In this document: positions 1 through 5,919 of the stretch, piece after piece | Numbering within the stretch: the first letter of the stretch is position 1 | Layout: every line of letters begins with the position of its first letter | NCBI GenBank assembly: GCA_027057185.1 | Contig: JALUJE010000201.1 | Location: forward strand, 1 to 8,747 | Source: Helicobacteraceae bacterium | GTDB taxonomy: Bacteria > Campylobacterota > Campylobacteria > Campylobacterales > Sulfurimonadaceae | Reading direction: 5' to 3' | DNA: 8,747 bases | Program-made: the position numbers and the translations under genes | Notes under the pieces: generated by a model | Seen by the model: the letters and a program-made list of their open reading frames with translations, nothing else | Databases searched by the model: none | Told to the model about the DNA's origin: nothing

Positions 1-16
1 CATGTTCTTCTTTCAT
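1..16 (-). CDS. 5' end of a divergent gene (first five codons)
   Basis: On the minus strand an ATG at 16-14 opens a frame reading Met-Lys-Glu-Glu-His up to the window edge. A near-perfect Shine-Dalgarno sequence (TAAGGAGG, plus-strand positions 21-28) ends four bases before this ATG. A start codon with such a strong ribosome binding site, at the left end of a 158-base AT-rich spacer, is best explained as the start of a gene transcribed away from the flavoprotein gene. Nothing can be said about the product from five residues. Its position, sharing a control region with the SQR-like gene, would suit a regulator or a related redox protein, but that is only inference. Confidence 0.55.
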
Positions 17-20
17 AATA

Positions 21-28
21 CCTCCTTA
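21..28 (-). promoter_or_regulatory. Strong ribosome binding site of the divergent gene
   Basis: Read on the minus strand this is TAAGGAGG, a full match to the usual anti-Shine-Dalgarno sequence, four bases before the ATG at 16. It is the main evidence that the five codons at the window edge are real. It is clearly stronger than the sites in front of the other genes here. Confidence 0.6.
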
Positions 29-39
29 AATTTAACGAT

Positions 40-70
40 ATTGTATCGCTATATCTTAACGTTATGGCAA
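40..70 (-). promoter_or_regulatory. Possible promoter of the divergent gene
   Basis: On the minus strand TTGCCA (70-65) and TACAAT (45-40) each match the sigma70 consensus at five of six bases, but the 19-base spacer is longer than the preferred 17. The -10 element lies inside the small perfect inverted repeat CGATA-TTG-TATCG (36-48). The -35 element overlaps the left arm of the palindrome at 68-89. Best available candidate, not a firm call. Confidence 0.3.
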
Positions 71-89
71 TATGTTTGCCGCCATATTG
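68..89. promoter_or_regulatory. Hyphenated palindrome, candidate operator
   Basis: CAATATG (68-74) and CATATTG (83-89) are perfect inverted repeats separated by eight bases, a geometry typical of a dimeric regulator site. A second nested inverted repeat, GGCAA (66-70) and TTGCC (76-80), shares the left arm. The element lies between the two divergent start codons. It overlaps the possible minus-strand -35 and sits about 20 bases upstream of the plus-strand -35, so one bound regulator could repress one gene and activate the other. No regulator family is identified. Confidence 0.35.
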
Positions 90-110
90 ACGATAAAAAC
101 AATACGATAT

Positions 111-139
111 TTGACTTTTTACGTCATACAGTGTACTAT
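111..139 (+). promoter_or_regulatory. Sigma70-type promoter of the SQR-like operon
   Basis: TTGACT (111-116) and TACTAT (134-139) each match the -35 and -10 consensus at five of six bases and are separated by exactly 17 bases. Transcription should begin near 146, giving a leader of about 29 bases that includes seven consecutive Ts (151-157) and the AGGGG ribosome binding site (164-168). This is the best-formed promoter in the window. Confidence 0.6.
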
Positions 140-174
140 TATACAAACAATTTTTTTATACTCAGGGGTGCTTC

Positions 175-1356
175 ATGCGAAAAGTATTGATTTTAGGAGG
201 AGGGTTTTCCGGTGTTGAAGCAGCCATTTTTCTGCGCAAACGACACTACAATGTGACACTGGTGAGTGATAGAGACTATTTTTACATCTACCCCACCTCT
301 ATCTGGATTCCCACGGGTGAAGCTGATTTTAACGATGTCTGCATTGACCTCAATGCCCTAAAGCAAGCTCATGGGTTTACGCTCATTATTGATGACGTTT
401 GTGCCATTTCATCACAATCCAATACCGTCACGCTCAAAGAATACGGTGATCTGCATGATTATGATTATCTCATCATTGCCCTGGGAGCACATAAAATGCA
501 CCACCAAGGCATTGAAAACACTCTCTCTATTTGCGGAGCACCGGAAGTATCTCTAAAAATTCGTGATGCTTTGCATGAGCTAATTAGCCGCGGCGGCGGC
601 AATATTGCCATAGGCTTCGGCGGCAATCCTCAAGACAGCTCCGCGGTACGAGGTGGCCCGGGGTTTGAGTTGCTGTTCAATATTCACCATATGCTTAAAA
701 AACAGGGATTACGTGAGCGTTTTGAGCTCACCTTTTTCGCTCCTATGCAAGAACCGGGTGCCCGTATGGGGAAACAAGCACTAAAGATGATGGATCGGTA
801 CTTCTCCCGGCTGAATATTACCCGCTATTTCGGTAAAAAGATCCGTGCATTTGAGACGGACGCAATTCTTTTTGAAGATAACTCCCGCTTAAAAAGTGAT
901 CTTACCATATTTATTCCCGCCGGTGACGGACATGCCGTACTTAAACAATCCGATCTTCCTCTCAATGAGGCAGGATTTGTACGCATTAACGACTACTGTG
1001 AAGTTGTTGATGCTGAGGGTCATGCTACGAATGTTTATGCTATTGGTGACTGTGCCGCACTTGAGGGGCCTGCATGGCGCGCCAAACAAGGGCATATTGC
1101 CGAAGTAATGGCACGCTCCGTCGCCTTTAACATGGCAGCACGCGACAGTAACGTTGCGGAACGTCAGGGCTATCGAGAGCATCTCAACATTTTGTGTATT
1201 ATGGACAGCGGTGACGGTGCCGCATTTGTCTATCGTGATGACCGGCGGGCCATAATGATTCCGCTTCCTCTCATTGGACACTGGATGAAAAAGGGCTGGG
1301 GTGCCTACTGCCGCTATTCCAAACTCGGAAAAATTCCCCGACTTCCGGGACTCTGA
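175..1356 (+). CDS. SQR/FCSD-like FAD-dependent oxidoreductase
   Basis: A 393-residue two-dinucleotide-binding-domain flavoprotein of the sulfide:quinone oxidoreductase / flavocytochrome c sulfide dehydrogenase family. The N-terminal FAD motif GGGFSG is at 8-13 and the second FAD motif NVYAIGDC at 286-293. A KQGHIAEVMARS segment (304-315) corresponds to the SQR region contacting flavin and quinone. The basic, aromatic C-terminal tail (368-393) resembles the membrane-anchoring tail of SQRs. The family uses two or three redox cysteines. Cys341, in CIMDSGDGAAF, fits the C-terminal one, and Cys120, in SICGAPEV, fits the third. At the central position, just before the GPxxE motif, I see Arg159 instead of cysteine. 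Sulfide oxidation to quinone is therefore plausible but not assured; a different sulfur, NADH or disulfide substrate is possible. There is no signal peptide, so it probably acts at the inner face of the membrane. The start is supported by AGGGG seven bases upstream. It is first in an operon with the 1372 gene. Confidence 0.85.
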   Translation: MRKVLILGGGFSGVEAAIFLRKRHYNVTLVSDRDYFYIYPTSIWIPTGEADFNDVCIDLNALKQAHGFTLIIDDVCAISSQSNTVTLKEYGDLHDYDYLIIALGAHKMHHQGIENTLSICGAPEVSLKIRDALHELISRGGGNIAIGFGGNPQDSSAVRGGPGFELLFNIHHMLKKQGLRERFELTFFAPMQEPGARMGKQALKMMDRYFSRLNITRYFGKKIRAFETDAILFEDNSRLKSDLTIFIPAGDGHAVLKQSDLPLNEAGFVRINDYCEVVDAEGHATNVYAIGDCAALEGPAWRAKQGHIAEVMARSVAFNMAARDSNVAERQGYREHLNILCIMDSGDGAAFVYRDDRRAIMIPLPLIGHWMKKGWGAYCRYSKLGKIPRLPGL

Positions 1357-1371
1357 TTATAAAGGAATATC

Positions 1372-1761
1372 ATGACTCAACTACTGTTTAAAGAGACCTA
1401 TCCCATCTTGACATTAACCCTCAACAAAGAGCAGACACCTTACCGTAACGTTAATGCTGTTTTAGATGCACTTCAAGCACAGATCGATGCGCATGCCGTT
1501 GCGACTTATATTGGTCGATTTGACCATTTTTCACATACGTGTTCGCTAAAAGATTCTGAAATTTCCAATACCATTCATGATGCCAAAAACATTCTTTTCT
1601 GTTTTGGTAAAGAGCTGCCTGATCCGCTCATTCTGGCGGTACGCCCACGTTCTATTGGAGTTGCCGATACGGGTGACTCCCTAGTACTCTCTTTTTTAGA
1701 AGCACCCAATCCCATAGCCAATGAGGCAATGCAATTGTGGTGTCATAGCCTCAAGCGGTAG
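1372..1761 (+). CDS. Conserved protein of unknown function, downstream of SQR-like gene
   Basis: A 129-residue soluble protein without signal peptide or membrane segment. I do not know its function. It resembles small Campylobacterota proteins that may belong to the DUF6858 family, but this is recalled and not verified. The parts that look conserved are FDHFSH (50-55, with two histidines and an aspartate), the hydrophobic strand ILFCFG (74-79), the basic turn RPRSIGVA (91-98) and FLEAPNP (108-114). Four cysteines (57, 77, 124 and nearby His52/His55) could bind metal, though there is no classic metal-site spacing. It starts 15 bases after the flavoprotein stop with AAAGGA (1361-1366) five bases before the ATG. 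The two are thus very likely co-transcribed, and the protein may serve the same redox process. No intrinsic terminator follows it. Confidence 0.7.
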   Translation: MTQLLFKETYPILTLTLNKEQTPYRNVNAVLDALQAQIDAHAVATYIGRFDHFSHTCSLKDSEISNTIHDAKNILFCFGKELPDPLILAVRPRSIGVADTGDSLVLSFLEAPNPIANEAMQLWCHSLKR

Positions 1762-1762
1762 T
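1745..1762. repeat. 18-base repeat, copy 1 (gene 3' end)
   Basis: ATAGCCTCAAGCGGTAGT recurs at 5902-5919 with one mismatch (C to T at the twelfth base). This copy covers the last codons and the stop codon of the 1372-1761 gene. Both copies lie at the 3' ends of genes, but on the coding strand here and on the non-coding strand at the other site. Chance cannot be excluded. Confidence 0.35.
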
Positions 1763-1944
1763 TTCATCACTACTGTCTGCCCTACTCTTCAGCAGCTGCA
1801 ACACCAAAAATTTACCCGATTTTATACACACACGTATCTAAAAACTGATGTAACACTGCGTTTACTCACGTATTAAAAAAATCTCAACCCGACGTTATCT
1901 TTTTTACTATATCATCACTGCATTATTTATAAAAAAGGATCACC
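1762..1944. other. AT-rich intergenic spacer before the Cys-rich gene
   Basis: This 183-base stretch holds no open frame I would call a gene. It contains the palindrome GCAGCTGC (1792-1799), a direct repeat CACGTAT (1831-1837 and 1867-1873, exactly 36 bases apart) and, near its end, the possible -10 element of the downstream gene. A weak 5-base-pair hairpin, GTAGT (1758-1762) with ACTAC (1769-1773), sits on the upstream stop codon, but no T-run follows it, so it is not an intrinsic terminator. Confidence 0.4.
1905..1910 (+). promoter_or_regulatory. Possible -10 element of the Cys-rich gene
   Basis: TACTAT, identical to the -10 in front of the SQR-like gene, lies 35 bases before the ATG and follows a T-rich run. 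No convincing -35 is seen 16-18 bases upstream. This is common for Campylobacterota promoters, which often rely on AT-rich upstream DNA. The ribosome binding site AAGGA (1935-1939) follows at good spacing. Confidence 0.3.
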
Positions 1945-2193
1945 ATGAAACGTTTTAACCTTGCCACATTGCTTGTAGTAGCATCACTTGTTACCGGAAT
2001 CGGGACAACATCACTGAGCGCCTGTTCATCTTGCGGATGTAACGGTAAAAAAGCCATTGAAAAACCTGCCTGTAACGGGGAGAAAAAAGCCAAAAAATGT
2101 GATTGCAACAAAGACAAAGCCGCTGCTAAAAGTCATGAAGCAATGAAATGCGGCACCGGTAAGTGCGGCGCCGAAAAATGCGGTACCAAATAA
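1945..2193 (+). CDS. Small exported Cys/Lys-rich protein, HvfA-like repeats
   Basis: An 82-residue protein with an N-terminal export signal: basic MKR, then a hydrophobic stretch to about residue 22. The signal ends in a perfect lipobox, Leu24-Ser25-Ala26-Cys27, so the product is probably a lipoprotein; Ser at +2 suggests it is not held in the inner membrane. The mature part is low-complexity, lysine-rich and has nine cysteines (27, 30, 32, 43, 52, 54, 69, 74, 79). CxCNxK occurs twice (30-35, 52-57), and KCG occurs at 68, 73 and 78 in exact five-residue steps. The KCG tail resembles the EGKCG repeats of HvfA-type copper-binding proteins, whose cysteines are modified by DUF692 enzymes. No DUF692 or DUF2063 gene is seen nearby, so modification here is speculation. 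Envelope metal (copper, zinc) or thiol binding is the likeliest role. AAGGA lies five bases before the ATG. It appears to be a single-gene unit. Confidence 0.7.
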   Translation: MKRFNLATLLVVASLVTGIGTTSLSACSSCGCNGKKAIEKPACNGEKKAKKCDCNKDKAAAKSHEAMKCGTGKCGAEKCGTK

Positions 2194-2200
2194 CTAACGC

Positions 2201-2230
2201 TATCCCCTTTTCTTGCGGGATACCGCGGTA
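2201..2230. other. Overlapping inverted repeats after the Cys-rich gene
   Basis: TATCCC (2201-2206) pairs with GGGATA (2217-2222) over a 10-base loop. GCGG (2215-2218) can instead pair with CCGC (2223-2226), and TACCGCGGTA (2221-2230) is a perfect 10-base palindrome. The structures exclude one another. They begin eight bases after the stop codon, where a terminator would be expected, but no T-run follows on either strand. It may be a weak or factor-dependent 3' end or an mRNA-stabilising hairpin. Confidence 0.3.
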
Positions 2231-2277
2231 ACGTCACTAAAAACCTTAACCTTTTAACATCCTCCTTCACTACATAA

Positions 2278-2306
2278 TTGAGCTTTATGCTCCACTTGGT
2301 TAGAAT
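2278..2306 (+). promoter_or_regulatory. Candidate sigma70 promoter of metH
   Basis: TTGAGC (2278-2283) and TAGAAT (2301-2306) are separated by 17 bases and match consensus at four and five of six positions. Transcription would begin near 2313, leaving a short leader of about 27 bases. That is too short for a cobalamin or SAM riboswitch. A second -10-like TACAAT (2312-2317) lies just downstream without a good -35. Confidence 0.45.
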
Positions 2307-2316
2307 ACCGCTACAA

Positions 2317-2328
2317 TTTACATGTAAA
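2317..2328. promoter_or_regulatory. Perfect 12-base palindrome in the metH leader
   Basis: TTTACATGTAAA is fully self-complementary. It lies directly after the predicted metH transcription start and ends 11 bases before the ATG. This is where a repressor would block early transcription, and in RNA the site could fold only weakly. No regulator is identified; chance in AT-rich DNA remains possible. Confidence 0.3.
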
Positions 2329-2339
2329 AAAGATTTCTA

Positions 2340-5300
2340 ATGTCCATAAAGCAACAACTTTTAAATACCATGAATACCCGGGTGCTTATTATTGACGGCG
2401 CTATGGGAACGCAACTTCAAGAGCATGATGAGGATATTCCCAAATCCGCATGGGAAGGCAATGAGGGATGTAACGAAATATTAAATGTGAGTGCCCCTGA
2501 TGTGATGCGTTCAATCTATCATGCCTACCTCAATGCCGGTGCCGATCTCATTACAACCAATACTTTCGGTGCCTTTTCATGGGTACTTGACGAATACGGC
2601 ATTGGCGATCGGGCTTATGAACTCAGTCGTGCCGGTGCCGCAGTGGTCAAAGAGGCGTGTGATGCCTTCTCAACACCGCAACATCCACGTTACGTCTTAG
2701 GATCTATTGGTCCAGGAACTAAGCTACCCTCACTAGGACACATTCATTACGATGAGATGTTTGCAGGGTACAAAGAGTGTGCCGTAGGGCTTATTGACGG
2801 TGGATGCGATATTTTTTTACTCGAAACCTGCCAAGATCCTCTTCAGATCAAAGCGGCACTTCATGCCTGTGAGGCGGCCAATAAAGAGAGACAATGCGAT
2901 TTGCCCATCATGGTTTCGGTCACCATTGAACTCTCCGGAACCATGCTTATCGGTACCGATGTGCAGACTATTACCACCATTTTAGAACCATTTGACATTC
3001 TCTCTCTTGGCTTTAATTGTGGTACGGGACCCGAACAGGTGGAAAAACATATCAAAACCCTCTCTCAAGAATGGGGCAAGCCCATTTCGGTACATGCTAA
3101 TGCCGGACTACCCCAAAATCGAGGCGGTCACACCTATTACCCGATGGGACCAGAAGAGTTTGCCACCCATCAAGAACGTTTTTTGCAGTATGACGGCGTC
3201 AGTTTTTTGGGAGGCTGTTGCGGTACCACTCCCCGACACATTCAGGCATTAGTCAATCGTGTCCAATCTATTACTCCCAAACAGGCATGCGGTTCACAGG
3301 TAACATCACTTGCATCCCTTTTCAGCCATCTGCCACTCATGCAAGAGCCCGCACCCTTACTCATTGGTGAACGCTCCAATGCTACCGGTTCTAAGGCATT
3401 TCGTGAACTGCTTTTGGCAGAAGATTATGAAGGAACCCTAAGCGTTGCGCAACAACAGGTACGTGCCGGTGCACATGTTATCGACCTCTCCGTCGGTTTT
3501 GCCGGTCGTGATGAAAATAACGATATGCACGAGGTCATGCGCCTGTATGCTCAAAAAATTAACCTACCTCTCATGCCGGATTCTACACAAGTGACAGCCC
3601 TAGAGACAGCATTGAAACTTATTGGCGGCAAACCCATCATCAACTCCGTCAACCTAGAAGATGGCATTGAAAAATTTGATGTCATCTGCCGTTTAGCCAA
3701 AAAATACGGTACGGCGCTTGTCTGTCTGACCATTGATGAAACCGGCATGGCAAAAACCGTTGAGAGAAAACTTGATGTTGCCGAGCGTATCTATGAGCTT
3801 GCCACGAAAAAACACGGACTCAATCCTGAAAACTTGGTTTTTGACCTGCTTACATTTACCGTCGGAAGTGGAGATGATGAGTATCGTGATGCTGCCATAC
3901 AAACTATTGAAGCCATTCGAGAACTTCGTCGTCGACATCCTGAAGTCGGTGCGGTTTTAGGACTTTCCAATATTTCGTTTGGACTGGACAAAGAGGCACG
4001 ACCCTATCTGAACTCTGTCTTTTTAGACCACTGTATTCGCGCAGGACTGACGGCAGTTATTATTAACGTTAAGCATATTATTCCGCTCAATAACATGTCT
4101 CAAGACGATCAGGATATCTGCAACAACCTCCTGTTCGATACCAAGCCTGACGGGCAGGCACTCTTTGACTTTATTGACCATTTCAGCACCAAAGAGGCTA
4201 TTGACACCCAATCTGAAGATGAAGCGTACCAAAAACTCAGCAATGAAGAGAAGATTGCCAAACTACTTATGGACGGTGATAAAGAACGTATGATCCCGCT
4301 TGTGGAACAGGTACGCACCCAAATTGCTCCAGAAAAAATCGTCAACACCATTCTTATTGATGCCATGAAGGTAGTCGGAGAACTTTTTGGTTCTGGACAG
4401 ATGCAACTGCCCTTTGTCCTCCAAAGTGCCGAAACCATGAAAGCTACGGTAGATTATCTCAATCCCTATCTCCCTAAAATTGACAAGGCAGTCGATACGA
4501 CACTGATACTGGGTACCGTCAAAGGCGATGTCCACGATGTGGGAAAAAATTTGGTCGATATTATTCTTTCCAATAATGGTTTCAAGGTCATCAATCTCGG
4601 TATTAAGGTGGATTTGGAACAGTTTATTAGCACACTAAAATCATCTAATGCCCAAGCCATCGGTATGAGCGGTCTGCTAGTCAAATCCACTCAAGTCATG
4701 AAAGAAAATCTAGAGACGATGCGCGATGCCAATATTGACATTCCTGTTCTTCTAGGTGGTGCCGCATTGACACGCTCCTTTATTGACGATTATTGCCGCC
4801 CGTTTTATAACGGTCCCATCTTCTACTGTAAAGATGCCTTTGACGGCGTGACGGCAATGAGCCGTATTGAAGCGGGAAATTTTGATACCGACTTACACCC
4901 CAAAGAGGTTGAAGCTATCAGCACCAAACGTGATCAAGAAATTGTCATACCTCCTTTCGAGGAAATTATGATGCCTTCTCGCGATGTTCACATTCCAACA
5001 CCTCCGTTTTGGGGGCGACGTAAGCTCACACTCACTCCAACCCAAGTGGCACTGGCATTTGAATGGATTAACCATAAACTACTCTTTAAATCCCGCTGGG
5101 GCTACAGCTCCAAAGGAATGAGCAAAGAGGCGTATGCCAAACAGCTCGATGAAGTTATCTGGCCGGCATACGAGAAACTTAAACACCGTTTTTTAGATGA
5201 ACAGCTATTTGAACCCACCATTCTCTACGGCTACTGGCCCTGTCGCAGTGATGACACGACTCTGCTTATTTTTGACGAGAAAGAAGGCTGGCATAGTAAC

Positions 5301-5831
5301 AGCGAGATCTGTACCGATACCCTCGAACATGTTATCGGTCGTGCCCAATACCATTTTGATTTTCCACGTCAACGTAAAAAACCGCACCGAGCTATTAGTG
5401 ACTTTTTCCACCGTGATCGCCATGATGTGATTGCATTGACTTGTGTCAGTGCCGGAGCCAAACTCAGTGAAGTGGAACGAGATATTTATGCTGCCGGAAA
5501 TTACAATGAATACTACCAATTTCACGGCCTGGGCGTAGAACTTGCCGAAGCACTTGCCGAGATGGCACACAAACAAATTCGACTCGATTGGAATATTTCT
5601 GAAGGCGAGGGCAATACGCTCAATGATGTCAGAATGAATCGTTACCAAGGTGCACGCTACTCTTTTGGTTATGCTGCCTGTCCTGATTTGGAGCTGAATG
5701 TTCCACTGTTTAAGCTATTACGTCCTGAAGAAGAGGGGATTGAACTGAGTGAAACTTTCCAGATTCATCCGGAACAGTCTACATCGGCGCTGGTGGTCTA
5801 TCATCCCAATGCGAGTTATTTTAATGTGTAA
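2340..5831 (+). CDS. metH: Cobalamin-dependent methionine synthase MetH
   Basis: Transfers a methyl group from 5-methyltetrahydrofolate to homocysteine through methylcobalamin, in the cytoplasm. All four modules are present in the usual order in 1163 residues (E. coli 1227). The homocysteine domain (about 1-310) has zinc-ligand cysteines at 227 (FNCGTG) and 293-294 (GGCCGTT). The folate domain (about 335-600) opens at LIGERSNATGS (341-351). The cobalamin cap and Rossmann module (about 635-850) carry the DxHxxG cobalt-ligand motif at Asp730, His732 and Gly735, with SGL at 777-779 and GGA at 806-808. The AdoMet reactivation domain (about 890-1163) has the Arg1106...Gly1110-Tyr1111 motif before ACPD (1113-1116). 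In the folate domain the stretch DLSVGFAGRD (382-391) is of the GRD type known from cyanobacterial and actinobacterial MetH rather than the E. coli type. The first Met fits the family N-terminus, though the ribosome binding site (AAAAAAGA) is weak. It is transcribed alone and converges on rarA. Confidence 0.97.
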   Translation: MSIKQQLLNTMNTRVLIIDGAMGTQLQEHDEDIPKSAWEGNEGCNEILNVSAPDVMRSIYHAYLNAGADLITTNTFGAFSWVLDEYGIGDRAYELSRAGAAVVKEACDAFSTPQHPRYVLGSIGPGTKLPSLGHIHYDEMFAGYKECAVGLIDGGCDIFLLETCQDPLQIKAALHACEAANKERQCDLPIMVSVTIELSGTMLIGTDVQTITTILEPFDILSLGFNCGTGPEQVEKHIKTLSQEWGKPISVHANAGLPQNRGGHTYYPMGPEEFATHQERFLQYDGVSFLGGCCGTTPRHIQALVNRVQSITPKQACGSQVTSLASLFSHLPLMQEPAPLLIGERSNATGSKAFRELLLAEDYEGTLSVAQQQVRAGAHVIDLSVGFAGRDENNDMHEVMRLYAQKINLPLMPDSTQVTALETALKLIGGKPIINSVNLEDGIEKFDVICRLAKKYGTALVCLTIDETGMAKTVERKLDVAERIYELATKKHGLNPENLVFDLLTFTVGSGDDEYRDAAIQTIEAIRELRRRHPEVGAVLGLSNISFGLDKEARPYLNSVFLDHCIRAGLTAVIINVKHIIPLNNMSQDDQDICNNLLFDTKPDGQALFDFIDHFSTKEAIDTQSEDEAYQKLSNEEKIAKLLMDGDKERMIPLVEQVRTQIAPEKIVNTILIDAMKVVGELFGSGQMQLPFVLQSAETMKATVDYLNPYLPKIDKAVDTTLILGTVKGDVHDVGKNLVDIILSNNGFKVINLGIKVDLEQFISTLKSSNAQAIGMSGLLVKSTQVMKENLETMRDANIDIPVLLGGAALTRSFIDDYCRPFYNGPIFYCKDAFDGVTAMSRIEAGNFDTDLHPKEVEAISTKRDQEIVIPPFEEIMMPSRDVHIPTPPFWGRRKLTLTPTQVALAFEWINHKLLFKSRWGYSSKGMSKEAYAKQLDEVIWPAYEKLKHRFLDEQLFEPTILYGYWPCRSDDTTLLIFDEKEGWHSNSEICTDTLEHVIGRAQYHFDFPRQRKKPHRAISDFFHRDRHDVIALTCVSAGAKLSEVERDIYAAGNYNEYYQFHGLGVELAEALAEMAHKQIRLDWNISEGEGNTLNDVRMNRYQGARYSFGYAACPDLELNVPLFKLLRPEEEGIELSETFQIHPEQSTSALVVYHPNASYFNV

Positions 5832-5851
5832 AAAGCACTCGAGCTTGCTTT
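5832..5851. terminator. Weak, possibly bidirectional terminator between metH and rarA
   Basis: AAAGCA (5832-5837) pairs with TGCTTT (5846-5851) around an 8-base loop containing CTCGAG. Read on the minus strand the hairpin is followed by two further Ts, so it could end rarA transcripts; on the plus strand it starts directly after the metH stop. The stem is only six pairs, mostly A-T, and the T-tract is short. It is the only hairpin of this kind in the 76-base convergent gap. Confidence 0.35.
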
Positions 5852-5901
5852 CTACACCTGACCACAAGTAATTTTCGCCTATATCTGTTAAGGTACTGTT
5901 A

Positions 5902-5919
5902 ATAGCCTCAAGTGGTAGT
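5902..5919. repeat. 18-base repeat, copy 2 (rarA 3' end)
   Basis: ATAGCCTCAAGTGGTAGT matches 1745-1762 at 17 of 18 bases. On the minus strand it covers the rarA stop codon and the terminal Thr-Thr-Thr codons. Just upstream is a short direct repeat, CTGTTAA (5885-5891 and 5896-5902), spaced 11 bases apart. Confidence 0.35.

Noticed and set aside
889..1281. Antisense 130-codon open frame opposite the SQR-like gene
   Set aside because: It lies wholly inside a clearly coding frame, resembles no family, has cysteine-rich random composition, and has no ribosome binding site of note.
1792..1799. GCAGCTGC palindrome as an operator or terminator
   Set aside because: An eight-base palindrome without flanking symmetry or a T-run is expected by chance; no promoter element is positioned on it.
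2194..2339. Cobalamin or SAM riboswitch in front of metH
   Set aside because: The gap is only 146 bases, shows no B12-box-like sequence or SAM-I architecture, and the candidate promoter leaves a leader of about 27 bases.
5205..5648. Antisense 147-codon open frame opposite the metH C-terminus
   Set aside because: It is the shadow of the conserved AdoMet-activation domain; no recognisable motifs and no start signal.
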